Shown here piece by piece: positions 42,147-50,944 of a stretch of DNA of 64,000 nt. The stretch spans positions 1 to 64,000 of the forward strand of contig JBEVXH010000004.1 in NCBI GenBank assembly GCA_040506195.1. Reading direction: 5' to 3'. The stretch's first letter is position 1, and every line of letters begins with the position of its first letter. Source of the DNA: Thiodiazotropha sp040506195. Its GTDB lineage: Bacteria; Pseudomonadota; Gammaproteobacteria; Chromatiales; Chromatiaceae. Under the pieces are notes generated by a model. The model worked only from the letters and a program-made list of their open reading frames with translations, ran no database searches and was not told the origin of the DNA. Both the position numbers and the translations under genes were made by a program.

Positions 42147-43556
42147 ATGACTGGGAATACTCGCATCGTCCCTGACCCCGCTTCGCGATTTTACGATAAG
42201 TATCTCAACTGCTTAATTAAAGCTTCCATACCAGAGAAGCAACGGCGCTGGTATGTTAAGCGTCTCGAGGATTTCATTAAGGCGCAAAATGACCACATAA
42301 TCAAGGCGCTTTCAATCCTGAAAATCCACAACTACTTTGAGATGATAGGCCGCGAAAAACGTCTCACAGGCTGGCAATTCCACCAATGCATCGATGCCAT
42401 ACGGATTCTCTATTGTGATCTGTTGCAGACGCCGCAGTGTCAGGATGTCGATTGGCACTATTGGTTTGATTCCGCCAAGCAGCTTGAAATGGACCACCCA
42501 ACGACCGCACATCAACTCACACCTGAGCAACTGACCTACATCAAAGAACGCAAGGTGCACAGCGCTCTCAATCAGGTGCGAAAGGACCACCACTTACTGC
42601 TGGTTCGTTTTACTCAGGAGATTCGACGTCGAGGCTATGCCTACCGCACAGAACAAAGTTATGAACAATGGGTCGGGCGATTCATCCTGTTTTGCAACAA
42701 CCGACCCCCATCTGAAGTGGGAGCTCGCGAGGTGAAACGCTTCCTCGAACACCTGGCCGTCCGGCGTCGGGTCAGTGCAAGCACTCAAAATCAGGCACTC
42801 AATGCACTGGTCTTCCTCTATAAACAGGTGCTGGAACGTGATCTGGGAGAGCTTGAAGCCTTTGCTCGAGCCAAACGGCCGCAAATTCTGCCTGTCGTTC
42901 TCAGTCGCAGTGAAGCAACCGTCCTGCTATCCAATCTGACGGGTATTCACAAATTGGTTGTCTCTCTGCTCTATGGAACGGGTATGCGTCTGCTCGAAGG
43001 GTTGAGGCTCCGGGTGCAGGATCTCGATTTCGCATATGGACGCATCCATATCCACCAGGCCAAGGGCAAGAAGGATCGGTATGTTCCGCTACCTAAGACA
43101 TTGGTTGCCGAGCTGCAGCATCAGATCCGTGAGGTCGAGCGGTTGCATAGAGAGGATTTGGCTGCGGGTTACGGTGAGGTTATCTTGCCCGGGGCATTGG
43201 CCCGTAAGTACCCAAATGCTGGCCGTGAAACCAAGTGGCAGTTCCTCTTTCCTTCTGGCCGTCTATCGGTCGATCCCCATGGTGGGGCGATCCGCCGTCA
43301 TCACCTGCATGAAACTGCGATTCAAAAAGCAGTGAAACGGGCGGCGACTGTGGCCCAGATCAACAAACGGGTGGGATGCCATACTCTACGGCACAGTTTC
43401 GCCACTCATCTGTTGGAAGCCAATTACGACATCCGTACCGTGCAGGCCCTGCTGGGCCATGCCAATGTGTCGACCACCATGATCTACACACATGTGCTCA
43501 ATCGGCCCGGTGTCGGTGTCGGTGTTCTCAGTCCCCTGGATCAACCCGTCTCTTAG
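42147..43556 (+). CDS. intI: Integron integrase with N-terminal extension
   Basis: 469 residues from the ATG at 42147, chosen for AAGGAG upstream; the frame is open further up to 42060 but that part contains attI. Tyrosine recombinase residues: Arg281 (GTGMRLLEG), His412/Arg415 (HTLRHSF), His438 (LLGHANV), Tyr447 (MIYTHVL). The integron-specific insertion PGALARKYPNAGRE...RRHHLHETAIQ is present. Typical IntI proteins are about 320-340 residues; here about 145 extra N-terminal residues precede the usual core-binding domain and themselves look like a core-binding (SAM-like) fold. Confidence 0.93.
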   Translation: MTGNTRIVPDPASRFYDKYLNCLIKASIPEKQRRWYVKRLEDFIKAQNDHIIKALSILKIHNYFEMIGREKRLTGWQFHQCIDAIRILYCDLLQTPQCQDVDWHYWFDSAKQLEMDHPTTAHQLTPEQLTYIKERKVHSALNQVRKDHHLLLVRFTQEIRRRGYAYRTEQSYEQWVGRFILFCNNRPPSEVGAREVKRFLEHLAVRRRVSASTQNQALNALVFLYKQVLERDLGELEAFARAKRPQILPVVLSRSEATVLLSNLTGIHKLVVSLLYGTGMRLLEGLRLRVQDLDFAYGRIHIHQAKGKKDRYVPLPKTLVAELQHQIREVERLHREDLAAGYGEVILPGALARKYPNAGRETKWQFLFPSGRLSVDPHGGAIRRHHLHETAIQKAVKRAATVAQINKRVGCHTLRHSFATHLLEANYDIRTVQALLGHANVSTTMIYTHVLNRPGVGVGVLSPLDQPVS

Positions 43557-43710
43557 GAATTTACGCAGGAAGCGCCAGGGATCCCTGTATCACCCGATAG
43601 CAAGACAACCTGGCCTGTTTGCCCCGACATGTCGCGTCTGCCTTAAAAATTTTATCTATGGAAGGAGGTTTTTGATAAGGAAATCGGGAATGGTTGACCA
43701 GTGATCTGAA

Positions 43711-43786
43711 TGGTGGCCAGGGACAGAATCGAACTGCCGACACGGGGATTTTCAGTCCCCTGCTCTACCGACTGAGCTACCTGGCC
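43711..43786 (-). tRNA. tRNA-Phe (GAA)
   Basis: Cloverleaf on the minus strand: acceptor GGCCAGG/CCTGGCC, D arm AGCTCAGTCGGTAGAGC, anticodon loop CTGAAAA with GAA, T arm CAGTTCGATTCTG, discriminator A and encoded CCA. Lies 154 bases past the integrase stop and just before the yggX-type gene. Confidence 0.97.
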
Positions 43787-43851
43787 TTAGAGAAGAGGGC
43801 GTATTAAACCGGGGATACCCGGTTGAGTCAAGTCCGCACCCCCGCCGGGGC

Positions 43852-44118
43852 CTATTGGGGGCGATAGTCCGGCGGCAGCTCGGCGCCTTCGCCGAAGAAA
43901 AACTGCTCCATCTGCTGTTCGAGGAATTGGCGTGCCTTGGGATCGACCGGGCTGAGCCGGTTCTCGTTGATCAGCATGGTCTGGTGCCGGAGCCACTCCT
44001 GCCAGGCTTCCTTGGAAACGTTGTCGAAGATGCGCTGCCCCAGTTCGCCCGGATAGGTGGGGCGATCCAGCCCTTCGGCCTCACGTTTCAGTCTGACGCA
44101 TTGTACGGTACGGCCCAT
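43852..44118 (-). CDS. yggX: Fe(II) trafficking / oxidative damage protein
   Basis: 88 residues, full length for YggX: RTVQCVRLKREAEGLD with the conserved cysteine, TYPGELGQRIFDNVSKEAW and HQTMLINENRL. It protects iron-sulfur proteins and mobilises iron in enteric bacteria. Its start overlaps the end of mutY by about 31 bases, the usual gammaproteobacterial pair. Confidence 0.95.
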   Translation of the reverse strand: MGRTVQCVRLKREAEGLDRPTYPGELGQRIFDNVSKEAWQEWLRHQTMLINENRLSPVDPKARQFLEQQMEQFFFGEGAELPPDYRPQ

Positions 44119-45254
44119 GGTGCCTCTCCTCCGGATTGATGTTCGCTAATCTGTCTGTCGATCTCTCGCAGGATGCGGCTGACCGGCGCGGCCAGCCCCC
44201 GGTCGTCGGGTTGTGACAGTTTATACCAGACCCTGGGGCCGGCATCCATGAGGCCCTTTGCAGGGTTTTTCACCGCCACCATGACCGGCGTGATATCCAG
44301 GTGGAAGTGGGAAAAGGTATGGCGCCTCTGCTGCAGATGGTCGCACTCTTCCACATCACAGCCCAACACCTCCCGGCACCAGGCTTTCAAAGGCTGATCC
44401 GGCGGGCACTCGGGCAGACTCCACAGCCCGCCCCATATACCGCTGGGCGGCCGCTGCTCGAGCAGAATATCGCCGGCGGGATCGGTCAGGATCAACATGC
44501 GGGTGGCGCGCACCGGCAGTATTTTTTTCGGTTTGGGGGCCGGGTAGCGTGAAACATCCCCCTCGGCGAGGGCCTGGCAGCTCTGCGCCAACGGACAGGT
44601 GTCGCAGAGAGGCTTGCCCCGTACACAGCAGGTGGCGCCCAGATCCATCATCGCCTGATTGTACTGCGCGGTCTGACGGTGCGGGGTCAGTTGTTCGTTC
44701 AACCGCCACAGCTGCTTCTGCACAGCATTGTTGCCCGGCCACCCCGATATGGTGAAATGGCGCGCCAAAACCCGTTTCACATTGCCGTCGAGGATCGGGG
44801 CATATGCGTCGAATGCGAGGGAGCATATCGCTCCCGCGGTGGAGCGACCGACGCCGGGCAGGGCCTGCAGGCTGTCGAGATCATCCGGCAGCACCCCTTG
44901 ATGCCGGGTCATGACCTCCCCTGCCGCCCGATGCAGATTTCTCGCCCGGGCATAGTAGCCCAGACCGGACCAATGATGCATGACCTTGTCCGGATCGGCG
45001 GCAGCCAGGGTGGGAATATCGGGGAAGCTCTGGATGAAGCGTTCAAAATAACCGATTACGGTATTCACCTGGGTTTGCTGCAGCATGATCTCCGAGACCC
45101 AGATGCGGTAGGGGTCCCGCGGTTGCTGCCATGGAAGGTCCTTTCTGCCATGGCGGTCGAACCAGGCCAGCACGCGTTGATAAAAGCTCTCCGCCTCTTC
45201 GAGTGGAATGGTTGGGAGCGTTGTTTGAGCCCGCTTCTCCCGTGCCGCCATCAA
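44088..45254 (-). CDS. mutY: Adenine DNA glycosylase
   Basis: 388 residues. Helix-hairpin-helix LQALPGVGRSTAGAI followed by catalytic Asp in ILDGNVKRVLARHF; early catalytic Glu in VSEIMLQQTQV; 4Fe-4S loop CCVRGKPLCDTCPLAQSC; C-terminal NUDIX-like domain (LEQRPPSGIWGGLWSLPE). Removes A opposite 8-oxoG. Its ATG overlaps the end of the AsmA-family gene. Confidence 0.96.
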   Translation of the reverse strand: MMAAREKRAQTTLPTIPLEEAESFYQRVLAWFDRHGRKDLPWQQPRDPYRIWVSEIMLQQTQVNTVIGYFERFIQSFPDIPTLAAADPDKVMHHWSGLGYYARARNLHRAAGEVMTRHQGVLPDDLDSLQALPGVGRSTAGAICSLAFDAYAPILDGNVKRVLARHFTISGWPGNNAVQKQLWRLNEQLTPHRQTAQYNQAMMDLGATCCVRGKPLCDTCPLAQSCQALAEGDVSRYPAPKPKKILPVRATRMLILTDPAGDILLEQRPPSGIWGGLWSLPECPPDQPLKAWCREVLGCDVEECDHLQQRRHTFSHFHLDITPVMVAVKNPAKGLMDAGPRVWYKLSQPDDRGLAAPVSRILREIDRQISEHQSGGEAPWAVPYNASD

Positions 45255-47386
45255 AAGAGATTTTTCAGCTTATCCTTCAGCTTGTCCTTGAGTTCCTCAG
45301 GCACCTTCTCCTCCAGCTTCTCACCGATCTTTTCGTCCACCTTTTGATCGAGCTTCTGCTTGAGTTTCGCCTTTTGCTGCTCCTCCAGGATCTTCGACAG
45401 CTGTATGGAGAAATCGGGGTCGTTCCAATTACCTTTGATCTTGACCGGTATGGGTATGCCGACCAGATCCTCCAGTGCCTCTCCTCCCTGGCCCGCCGGT
45501 GTGTTGACGATGACCGGCCGAACGGTGTACTTCAACCGCTCCTCCAGCAGATAGGCCTTGCCGCTTCCCTCCAGGCGAATGTAGGGGGACTTGGCCAGCA
45601 GACTCTGGTTGTTCACCACACCGTTGACGATCGTGGCGCGACCGTTGAGTTCTGAAAAATCGGTCTGTTCCGGTTCATTCAACACCATGGTGCCTTCGCC
45701 CTTCAGCTTTGCCTTGGTATCGCGGATCATCTTGGCCAGGTTGAAGCCCTTGACCGCGCCATCGCGGAAATCGAAGGAGAGCTGTCCGTTGAGCCCGCGC
45801 TTCAATTGCTTAACAGTATTGCCCCGGCTGGTGAGCTGCATGTCGAGATCGCCGCTGCCGAGCAGGGTATCCTTGCCGGTTAAATCGAGTAACAGCGGAC
45901 CGGAGAGAATCCTCGACACCTTTTGGGTAAGATTGATCGCCGGCCGTTCACCGGTGACATCCAACTGCACATCCCCTTTCATCAGGCCATCATAAAAACG
46001 GCCCACTTCGTGATCGAGATTCAGCTTGCCATCCCGGCCGCGTACCTTGAGCAGAATCGCCTCTGCTTGCAGCCCATTGACGATCAAGCTGTCGATGCGC
46101 ACGGTCCCGTCCAGCCGCAGGCCTCGTAATAACTCATTGGGAAACAGGGGCTCATTTTCCGATCCCCCTTTCGATGGCCTGCCGGGCGCCCTGCCCGGCT
46201 CAGGCTTCGGCGGAAGGTAGCGATCCACATTGATGGTGTTCAGCGCCAGATTGAACAGGTAGGCGGGCGACGCGAAACTAACCATCTCAAACTCACCCTT
46301 GAGTTTTGTCTGGTCCAGCTCCACCAACAGATTCTTCAATACCAGCTGATCGGGAGAGGCGGTGAAATCTGATGACAGAAAGAGAGATTGAAGCACCTCC
46401 TCGTCCGCCGTTTCCGGAACAGGCAGCCCAAACTGGGTCATCCACTCGCGCAGATTGAACTCGGCCAGGTTCAGATCACCTTTGAAGGTCGGATTGGTCT
46501 GGATCTCCTCACCCTGGACACGCCCGGTGAGCTTGAGTTTACCGGACGTGAGCTCCAGATCGTGCAGATCCAGGATGTTGGCTGTCAGGTTGACCAGCAG
46601 GTCACCCTCCAACAGGCTCTTGACCCCCTCCTCGGGCATACCCTCACCGGTCAGATTCACCGCCAGTTGCAGATCCTGCATACTGAACACCTGCTCATCC
46701 GGTTTCACCAACACCTTGGAAGTCAGCTTGACGCCACCCTTCAACAAGGGTTTCCGGCTCGCCAGATCCATACTGAAATTCAAATCCACACTGCGCCCCG
46801 GCGCCAATTCACCAGTCTCCAGATAGATGTTATCGATCTGGTAGCGTTCGCCCGTCGATTGATCGTCCCAAACCAGATTCGCCTCCTTGATGCTCAATCC
46901 GCCCACGGTGAAAGCCATTAAACCCGCTTTATCCCGTTGCGGGGACTCTGCCTCCAGGGACTCCCGCTCACCTTCCGTTTCGCCCAGCATGTCATCCCAG
47001 TTGGTGACACCGCTCTTCGACCTGGCCAGGTTGAGCTTCAACCCCTCTATGCGCACAGTGTCGACTTCCAACAGCTGATCAATCAGCAAGGGCAGCAGGT
47101 TGACGCCCACCTCGGCATGCTTGACCGCGGCGAAGTCTCCCTCCTTGAAGCCCTTGGCGTTGCTGAGGGTCAACCCATTCAACTCCAACGCCAGCCTGGG
47201 AAAGACAGACAAACCGATATCCCCGCCGATGGTAAGATCCCTCCCTGTCGCCTTTTTCACTTCGGCGACGATGCGATCCTTATGGTCGTTGGGATCGACA
47301 AACATAGGGATCAGAATCACCGCTGCGATGACCAGCAGCAGCACCATTCCGATCAACCATCCAAGCACTTTCAGTGTCTTGCCCAT
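45251..47386 (-). CDS. AsmA-family protein
   Basis: 711 residues from the ATG at 47386, the better-spaced of two adjacent ATGs after AAGGAG. N-terminal membrane helix (VLGWLIGMVLLLVIAAVILIP), AsmA N-domain (VDPNDHKDRIVAEVKKATGRDLTIGGDI) and a long repeating beta-rich body, ending in a Lys/Glu-rich helix. AsmA-like proteins are thought to bridge the periplasm for phospholipid transfer. Downstream of the DUF2007 gene and upstream of mutY. Confidence 0.9.
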   Translation of the reverse strand: MGKTLKVLGWLIGMVLLLVIAAVILIPMFVDPNDHKDRIVAEVKKATGRDLTIGGDIGLSVFPRLALELNGLTLSNAKGFKEGDFAAVKHAEVGVNLLPLLIDQLLEVDTVRIEGLKLNLARSKSGVTNWDDMLGETEGERESLEAESPQRDKAGLMAFTVGGLSIKEANLVWDDQSTGERYQIDNIYLETGELAPGRSVDLNFSMDLASRKPLLKGGVKLTSKVLVKPDEQVFSMQDLQLAVNLTGEGMPEEGVKSLLEGDLLVNLTANILDLHDLELTSGKLKLTGRVQGEEIQTNPTFKGDLNLAEFNLREWMTQFGLPVPETADEEVLQSLFLSSDFTASPDQLVLKNLLVELDQTKLKGEFEMVSFASPAYLFNLALNTINVDRYLPPKPEPGRAPGRPSKGGSENEPLFPNELLRGLRLDGTVRIDSLIVNGLQAEAILLKVRGRDGKLNLDHEVGRFYDGLMKGDVQLDVTGERPAINLTQKVSRILSGPLLLDLTGKDTLLGSGDLDMQLTSRGNTVKQLKRGLNGQLSFDFRDGAVKGFNLAKMIRDTKAKLKGEGTMVLNEPEQTDFSELNGRATIVNGVVNNQSLLAKSPYIRLEGSGKAYLLEERLKYTVRPVIVNTPAGQGGEALEDLVGIPIPVKIKGNWNDPDFSIQLSKILEEQQKAKLKQKLDQKVDEKIGEKLEEKVPEELKDKLKDKLKNLF

Positions 47387-47396
47387 CATCTACTCC

Positions 47397-47717
47397 TTAT
47401 ACATTCTCTTTCGGATTTGGGCTTCCACAATTCCAACATATATCGAATCCCGCATCGATACTCTCTCCGCAAACACTACATTGCCAGGCCTCGCCACTGA
47501 CCGGGGGGCGATCGAAAAACGCTTCCGTAAGCTGCGTCGCCAGCGCCAGGTCACGATCTTCAAGCACCCATAGGGTGGGGAAAATATTGGCCGGCAGTTC
47601 GCCCACGGCGCCACTCAGGTAATCACCGACAATCAAGGTCTCAATTCCCTTCTGCCTGAGATGATCCTTGAGCATCTGCGCCTCCACCCTGTCCGCGGCT
47701 TGATAAAGTTCTAGCAT
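47397..47717 (-). CDS. DUF2007 zinc-ribbon protein
   Basis: 106 residues. N-terminal DUF2007 part (LYQAADRVEAQMLKDHLRQKGI, VGDYLSGAVGELP) and a C-terminal zinc ribbon CSVCGESIDAGFDICWNCG. Small cytosolic proteins of this type are called putative signal transducers, with no proven role. Its stop is ten bases before the AsmA start. Confidence 0.88.
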   Translation of the reverse strand: MLELYQAADRVEAQMLKDHLRQKGIETLIVGDYLSGAVGELPANIFPTLWVLEDRDLALATQLTEAFFDRPPVSGEAWQCSVCGESIDAGFDICWNCGSPNPKENV

Positions 47718-48145
47718 GGAAAACCGCCATCTCTCCTGAATACTATGTTATTCCGTCGGTCAAGTTCATACGCGGATCGTTAATTTTTGATTCAACAGGC
47801 ACCTGCCGGCCCTCACCTTGGCCAAATCCCAATCTTGCCCGGCGAAAAGACAAGCCTATCAAAACCCGGCGCCTGGGCATAAAACAGCACGACTCCCAGA
47901 ATAGACCGCACTATTACGCCTTGTTTCCCGATGACCCGCATAGCACTCTCATGATGCGGGGTCTGCTTCTTTCATCGATAGCTTTAGACTACCTTATAAC
48001 CGCTCCGGGATGCCGCTTAAATCCCTACATTAGTAAGGGTTCCCGGGACAGGAACGATCATTAGACTACACTAACAGCGACCAGCTTTCCCGCTGTTGTG
48101 GCATAATCAAGTGCATGCACTATTCGACTTAAACAGGCACCCAAA
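47718..48145. other. Intergenic region between DUF2007 and a small exported protein
   Basis: 428 bases with no gene I can support. Contains a hairpin at 47933-47963 (next entry) and, near 48000-48060, GC-rich repeats of CCCGGGA type. A small RNA or leader could lie here but nothing specific is recognised. Confidence 0.35.
47933..47970 (+). terminator. Terminator-like hairpin without an obvious gene
   Basis: GACCCGCAT (47933-47941) pairs with ATGCGGGGTC (47954-47963) with one bulge, then TGCTTCTTT. It would end a plus-strand transcript, yet no plus-strand gene lies just upstream. Confidence 0.4.
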
Positions 48146-48403
48146 TTGTTGAAATACTTGTCTCTGGTTTTGATTTTGGCGTTCGCTGCCCTTGATAACG
48201 CTTTGGCGGAGAAAGGCCAGTCGATCATGTTCCAGCCTAAAGAGCATCCCTTCATGGAGCCTCCGAAAGAGGTCGATGACGAAGCCGCTCAGTGCGCGCA
48301 GCTGGCAAAACAGATCGAAGCCCTCAAGGGTAAACCGCAACGCCGCCATGCGGCCCGGGAACGCTATCGATTGATGTGTACGGACAAGGCGCAGATAGAG
48401 TGA
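48146..48403 (+). CDS. Small exported protein, unknown function
   Basis: 85 residues from a TTG start; no ATG is available. Signal peptide LSLVLILAFAALDNALA, then a charged segment AQCAQLAKQIEALKGKPQRR with two cysteines overall and a helical end. No family recognised; resembles the many short DUF4124-like periplasmic proteins in size only. It ends three bases before tRNA-Gly on the opposite strand. Confidence 0.5.
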   Translation: MLKYLSLVLILAFAALDNALAEKGQSIMFQPKEHPFMEPPKEVDDEAAQCAQLAKQIEALKGKPQRRHAARERYRLMCTDKAQIE

Positions 48404-48405
48404 AT

Positions 48406-48479
48406 TGGAGCGGGTAACGGGAGTCGAACCCGTCTCTCTGGCTTGGGAAGCCAGGGTAATACCGATATACGATACCCGC
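48406..48479 (-). tRNA. tRNA-Gly (TCC)
   Basis: Minus-strand cloverleaf: acceptor GCGGGTA/TACCCGC, anticodon loop CTTCCCA with TCC, T arm CGGGTTCGACTCCCG, discriminator T and encoded CCA. Confidence 0.93.
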
Positions 48480-48605
48480 GATTGCCGTCCCTGTCTGAAT
48501 CCTTGCCTCAGGCCTGCCGAGCTGCACGCAAGCTCTTGGCAAGTCTACCCCGCCACGATTTTTCTGTCATGCCGCCTTGCATGCTGACAACAATCCAATG
48601 ACCCT

Positions 48606-48627
48606 GGGACCTGTTAACCGGCCCTAG
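48606..48627 (+). repeat. Dispersed repeat, internally deleted copy
   Basis: GGGACCTGTTAACCGGCCCTA keeps both outer parts of the repeat but lacks the central ACTAATCCAATT. It contains the stop codon of the acyl-CoA synthetase gene. Confidence 0.6.
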
Positions 48628-50441
48628 ACCAAACCATCGCCGTAGAGTGTTTCAACCTGTTGCTTGCAATGCGCCAAGACCTTCTGTCGCTTGATCTTCA
48701 TGGTGGGCGTCATCAATCCGCTCTCGATCGTCCAGGGTTCGAGCAGCAGTGCGACCCGGCGTATCTTGGCGTAGCCGGGGAAATCGCGCAACGCCAGCCG
48801 AATTCGCTTCAGCAGCGCATTTTGCAGGCGTTCGTGCTCGAGACTGGATGATTGCGACGGATCGAGACCATACTCGTCGGCGAGCCCGTTCCACAGATCG
48901 GGATTGAGCACCACCAGCGCCCCCAGGTAGGGCTTACCCTCGCCCACCACCATAATCTGCTCGATCAGGGGATCGAGGGTGATCGCCATCTCCATATCCG
49001 CCGGCGGGATCTTCTCGCCGTTCGAAAGCACCAGGATATCCTTGATCCGGCCGGTGATATAGATATGGCCATCTTCATCGATACGCGCCTGATCGCCGGT
49101 ATGCAGCCAACCCTGGGGATCGATCATCTCGGCGGTAGCCGCATGGTTGTTCCAATAACCAAGCATCATCCCCGGCGTCCTGACCAGCAGTTCATCATCA
49201 TCGCCGATCTTCACAGTCACACCGCGTAAAGGAATACCGACACTTTCCGGTCTGATGTCATGCATCGGATTGACGCTGATGACCGGACTGGTCTCGGTCA
49301 ACCCATAACCCTGCAGCATGGGCAGCCCGAGCCCCAAAAAGACCCGGGCAATCTCCGGCGAAATGGCCGCACCGCCACTGACCGCGACACGCAGCCGCCC
49401 TCCCAGCTTGTCGAGTATCTTGCCGGAGACCAGTTTGCGCAGCAGGGGATGCAGCAACAGCCCGGGAAACCAGCTGCGGCGCCCCATGCGATATTCAAAC
49501 TCCTTGAATCCCACGCTCAAGGCCATATTGAAGAGCATACGCGCAAAGGCGGGCTTACTCTTCAGCTGGTCCCGCACCCGGGCATAGACCCGCTCGAAGA
49601 TACGGGGTACGGCAATGATCGCGGTCGGCCTGATGGTCTGCAGGTCTTCCGCCAACTGCGGGATGGAACGGGCAAAGGAGACCGAGGCGCCGGCCATCAT
49701 CGGCAGGTAGTAGCCACCGGTCCTTTCAAGGGTGTGAGAGAGGGGCAGGAATGAAAGAAAGCTGTCCTGCTGATAGCAATCCACCACGGTCAGAGAGCCA
49801 TGGGCGATGGAGAGCATATTGTAGTGACTCAGCATCACGCCCTTGGGGCGTCCTGTGGTGCCGGAGGTATAGACAATCGAGGCCAGGGTCTCGGGATCGG
49901 CATATCGCCGTTTCAAGGGATCGCCGCGAGGCGGCAACCAGTGCTTCGCCACACGCACCAGTTCATCCTCAGCCGGGCGTGGCTGCCGCTCTGTCTCCAG
50001 CACCACCACCCGCTGCAACTGGGGCAGTTCCTCCACCGAATCGGCCATACGGTTCCAGCGACCGCTGTCCTGCACCAGCAGCAGTTTGACCGCCGCGTCG
50101 CGCAGGATATAGGCAATGGCATCTGCGCGATCGTCGGTATACAGAGGCACGACAACCAGTCCCAGCGAGAGGGCGGCCTGATCGAACATCACCCATTCGG
50201 GACAGTTCCTCAGGAGGATCGCGACCCGGTCCCCATCCTCCAGCGCCTCCTCCGATAGCGCCTGGCGCCAGCGCGACACCTGGCGTTCCATATCGCCCCA
50301 GGTGAGTTCGTACCACTGTTTGTTCTGCCGGTGATAGTGTCGATAAGCCACCGCATCGGGTGTCCGGCGTGCACGCTGCAAAAACAACCCGTCGAGGGTA
50401 CCGGCCAATTCCGGCGATATTAGATCTTCACTCCACTTCAC
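48624..50441 (-). CDS. Long-chain acyl-CoA synthetase (AMP-forming)
   Basis: 605 residues of the FadD15/bacterial long-chain ligase type. ATP loop YTSGTTGRPKGVMLSH, GYGLTETSPVIS, LHTGDQARIDEDG and the C-terminal hinge/lysine ITGRIKDILVLSNGEKIPP are all present. It activates fatty acids to acyl-CoA via acyl-AMP. Divergent from the thiS operon. Confidence 0.93.
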   Translation of the reverse strand: MKWSEDLISPELAGTLDGLFLQRARRTPDAVAYRHYHRQNKQWYELTWGDMERQVSRWRQALSEEALEDGDRVAILLRNCPEWVMFDQAALSLGLVVVPLYTDDRADAIAYILRDAAVKLLLVQDSGRWNRMADSVEELPQLQRVVVLETERQPRPAEDELVRVAKHWLPPRGDPLKRRYADPETLASIVYTSGTTGRPKGVMLSHYNMLSIAHGSLTVVDCYQQDSFLSFLPLSHTLERTGGYYLPMMAGASVSFARSIPQLAEDLQTIRPTAIIAVPRIFERVYARVRDQLKSKPAFARMLFNMALSVGFKEFEYRMGRRSWFPGLLLHPLLRKLVSGKILDKLGGRLRVAVSGGAAISPEIARVFLGLGLPMLQGYGLTETSPVISVNPMHDIRPESVGIPLRGVTVKIGDDDELLVRTPGMMLGYWNNHAATAEMIDPQGWLHTGDQARIDEDGHIYITGRIKDILVLSNGEKIPPADMEMAITLDPLIEQIMVVGEGKPYLGALVVLNPDLWNGLADEYGLDPSQSSSLEHERLQNALLKRIRLALRDFPGYAKIRRVALLLEPWTIESGLMTPTMKIKRQKVLAHCKQQVETLYGDGLV

Positions 50442-50473
50442 GAATCGACTCCAGCCATTGAGCTATCGCTCCC

Positions 50474-50500
50474 AGGCCCTTGCAGGGCCTCTTTTCATTT
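50474..50500 (+). terminator. Terminator-like hairpin
   Basis: AGGCCCT, loop TGC, AGGGCCT (50474-50490) and then CTTTTCATTT. The seven-pair stem reads as a plus-strand terminator but lies between divergent genes, so the transcript it would stop is not evident. Confidence 0.5.
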
Positions 50501-50685
50501 ATTGTTGTATGCGTTTTGCACTCACTTTATCCCTGCGGCATGTGAGGATCGTTCAGCCCTGTGCCTGTTTGTGCCTGGCCGGCATCACTCAAATCCAACA
50601 GCGGGTTTTTGCCAACGCAACACATACTTTGTTGTCCCAAGATGAGGTAAAATCTTTTCCCATCACCAATTGAGACCAGACAGAG

Positions 50686-50886
50686 ATGCAGATTTACTTA
50701 AACGGCGTGGAAAAGCAAATTCCCGACGCATTGAACATGGCCGGGCTGATCGAGTTACTCGATCTGTCCGGCCAGCGTATTGCTGTGGAAGTCAATGAAG
50801 AGTTGGTGCCTCGCAGTACCTTCGACGAGTATCTGCTGGAGGAGCATGACCGGATCGAGATCATACAGGCCGTAGGTGGCGGCTGA
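50686..50886 (+). CDS. thiS: Thiamine biosynthesis sulfur carrier
   Basis: 66 residues ending in the required GlyGly (IIQAVGGG). Ubiquitin-like fold with the N-terminal MQIYLNGVEKQIP and IAVEVNEELVPRS signatures. As a thiocarboxylate it donates sulfur for thiazole formation by ThiG, encoded 58 bases downstream. Confidence 0.95.
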   Translation: MQIYLNGVEKQIPDALNMAGLIELLDLSGQRIAVEVNEELVPRSTFDEYLLEEHDRIEIIQAVGGG

Positions 50887-50944
50887 AACTGTTCCCTCAG
50901 TTCCCCCATCCCATTCGAATCAATCAGCAACCAGAACCAGACCG

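Noticed and set aside
50458..50673. Small plus-strand frame between the acyl-CoA synthetase and thiS
   Set aside because: No family match or ribosome-binding site, and a terminator-like hairpin lies within its first codons.
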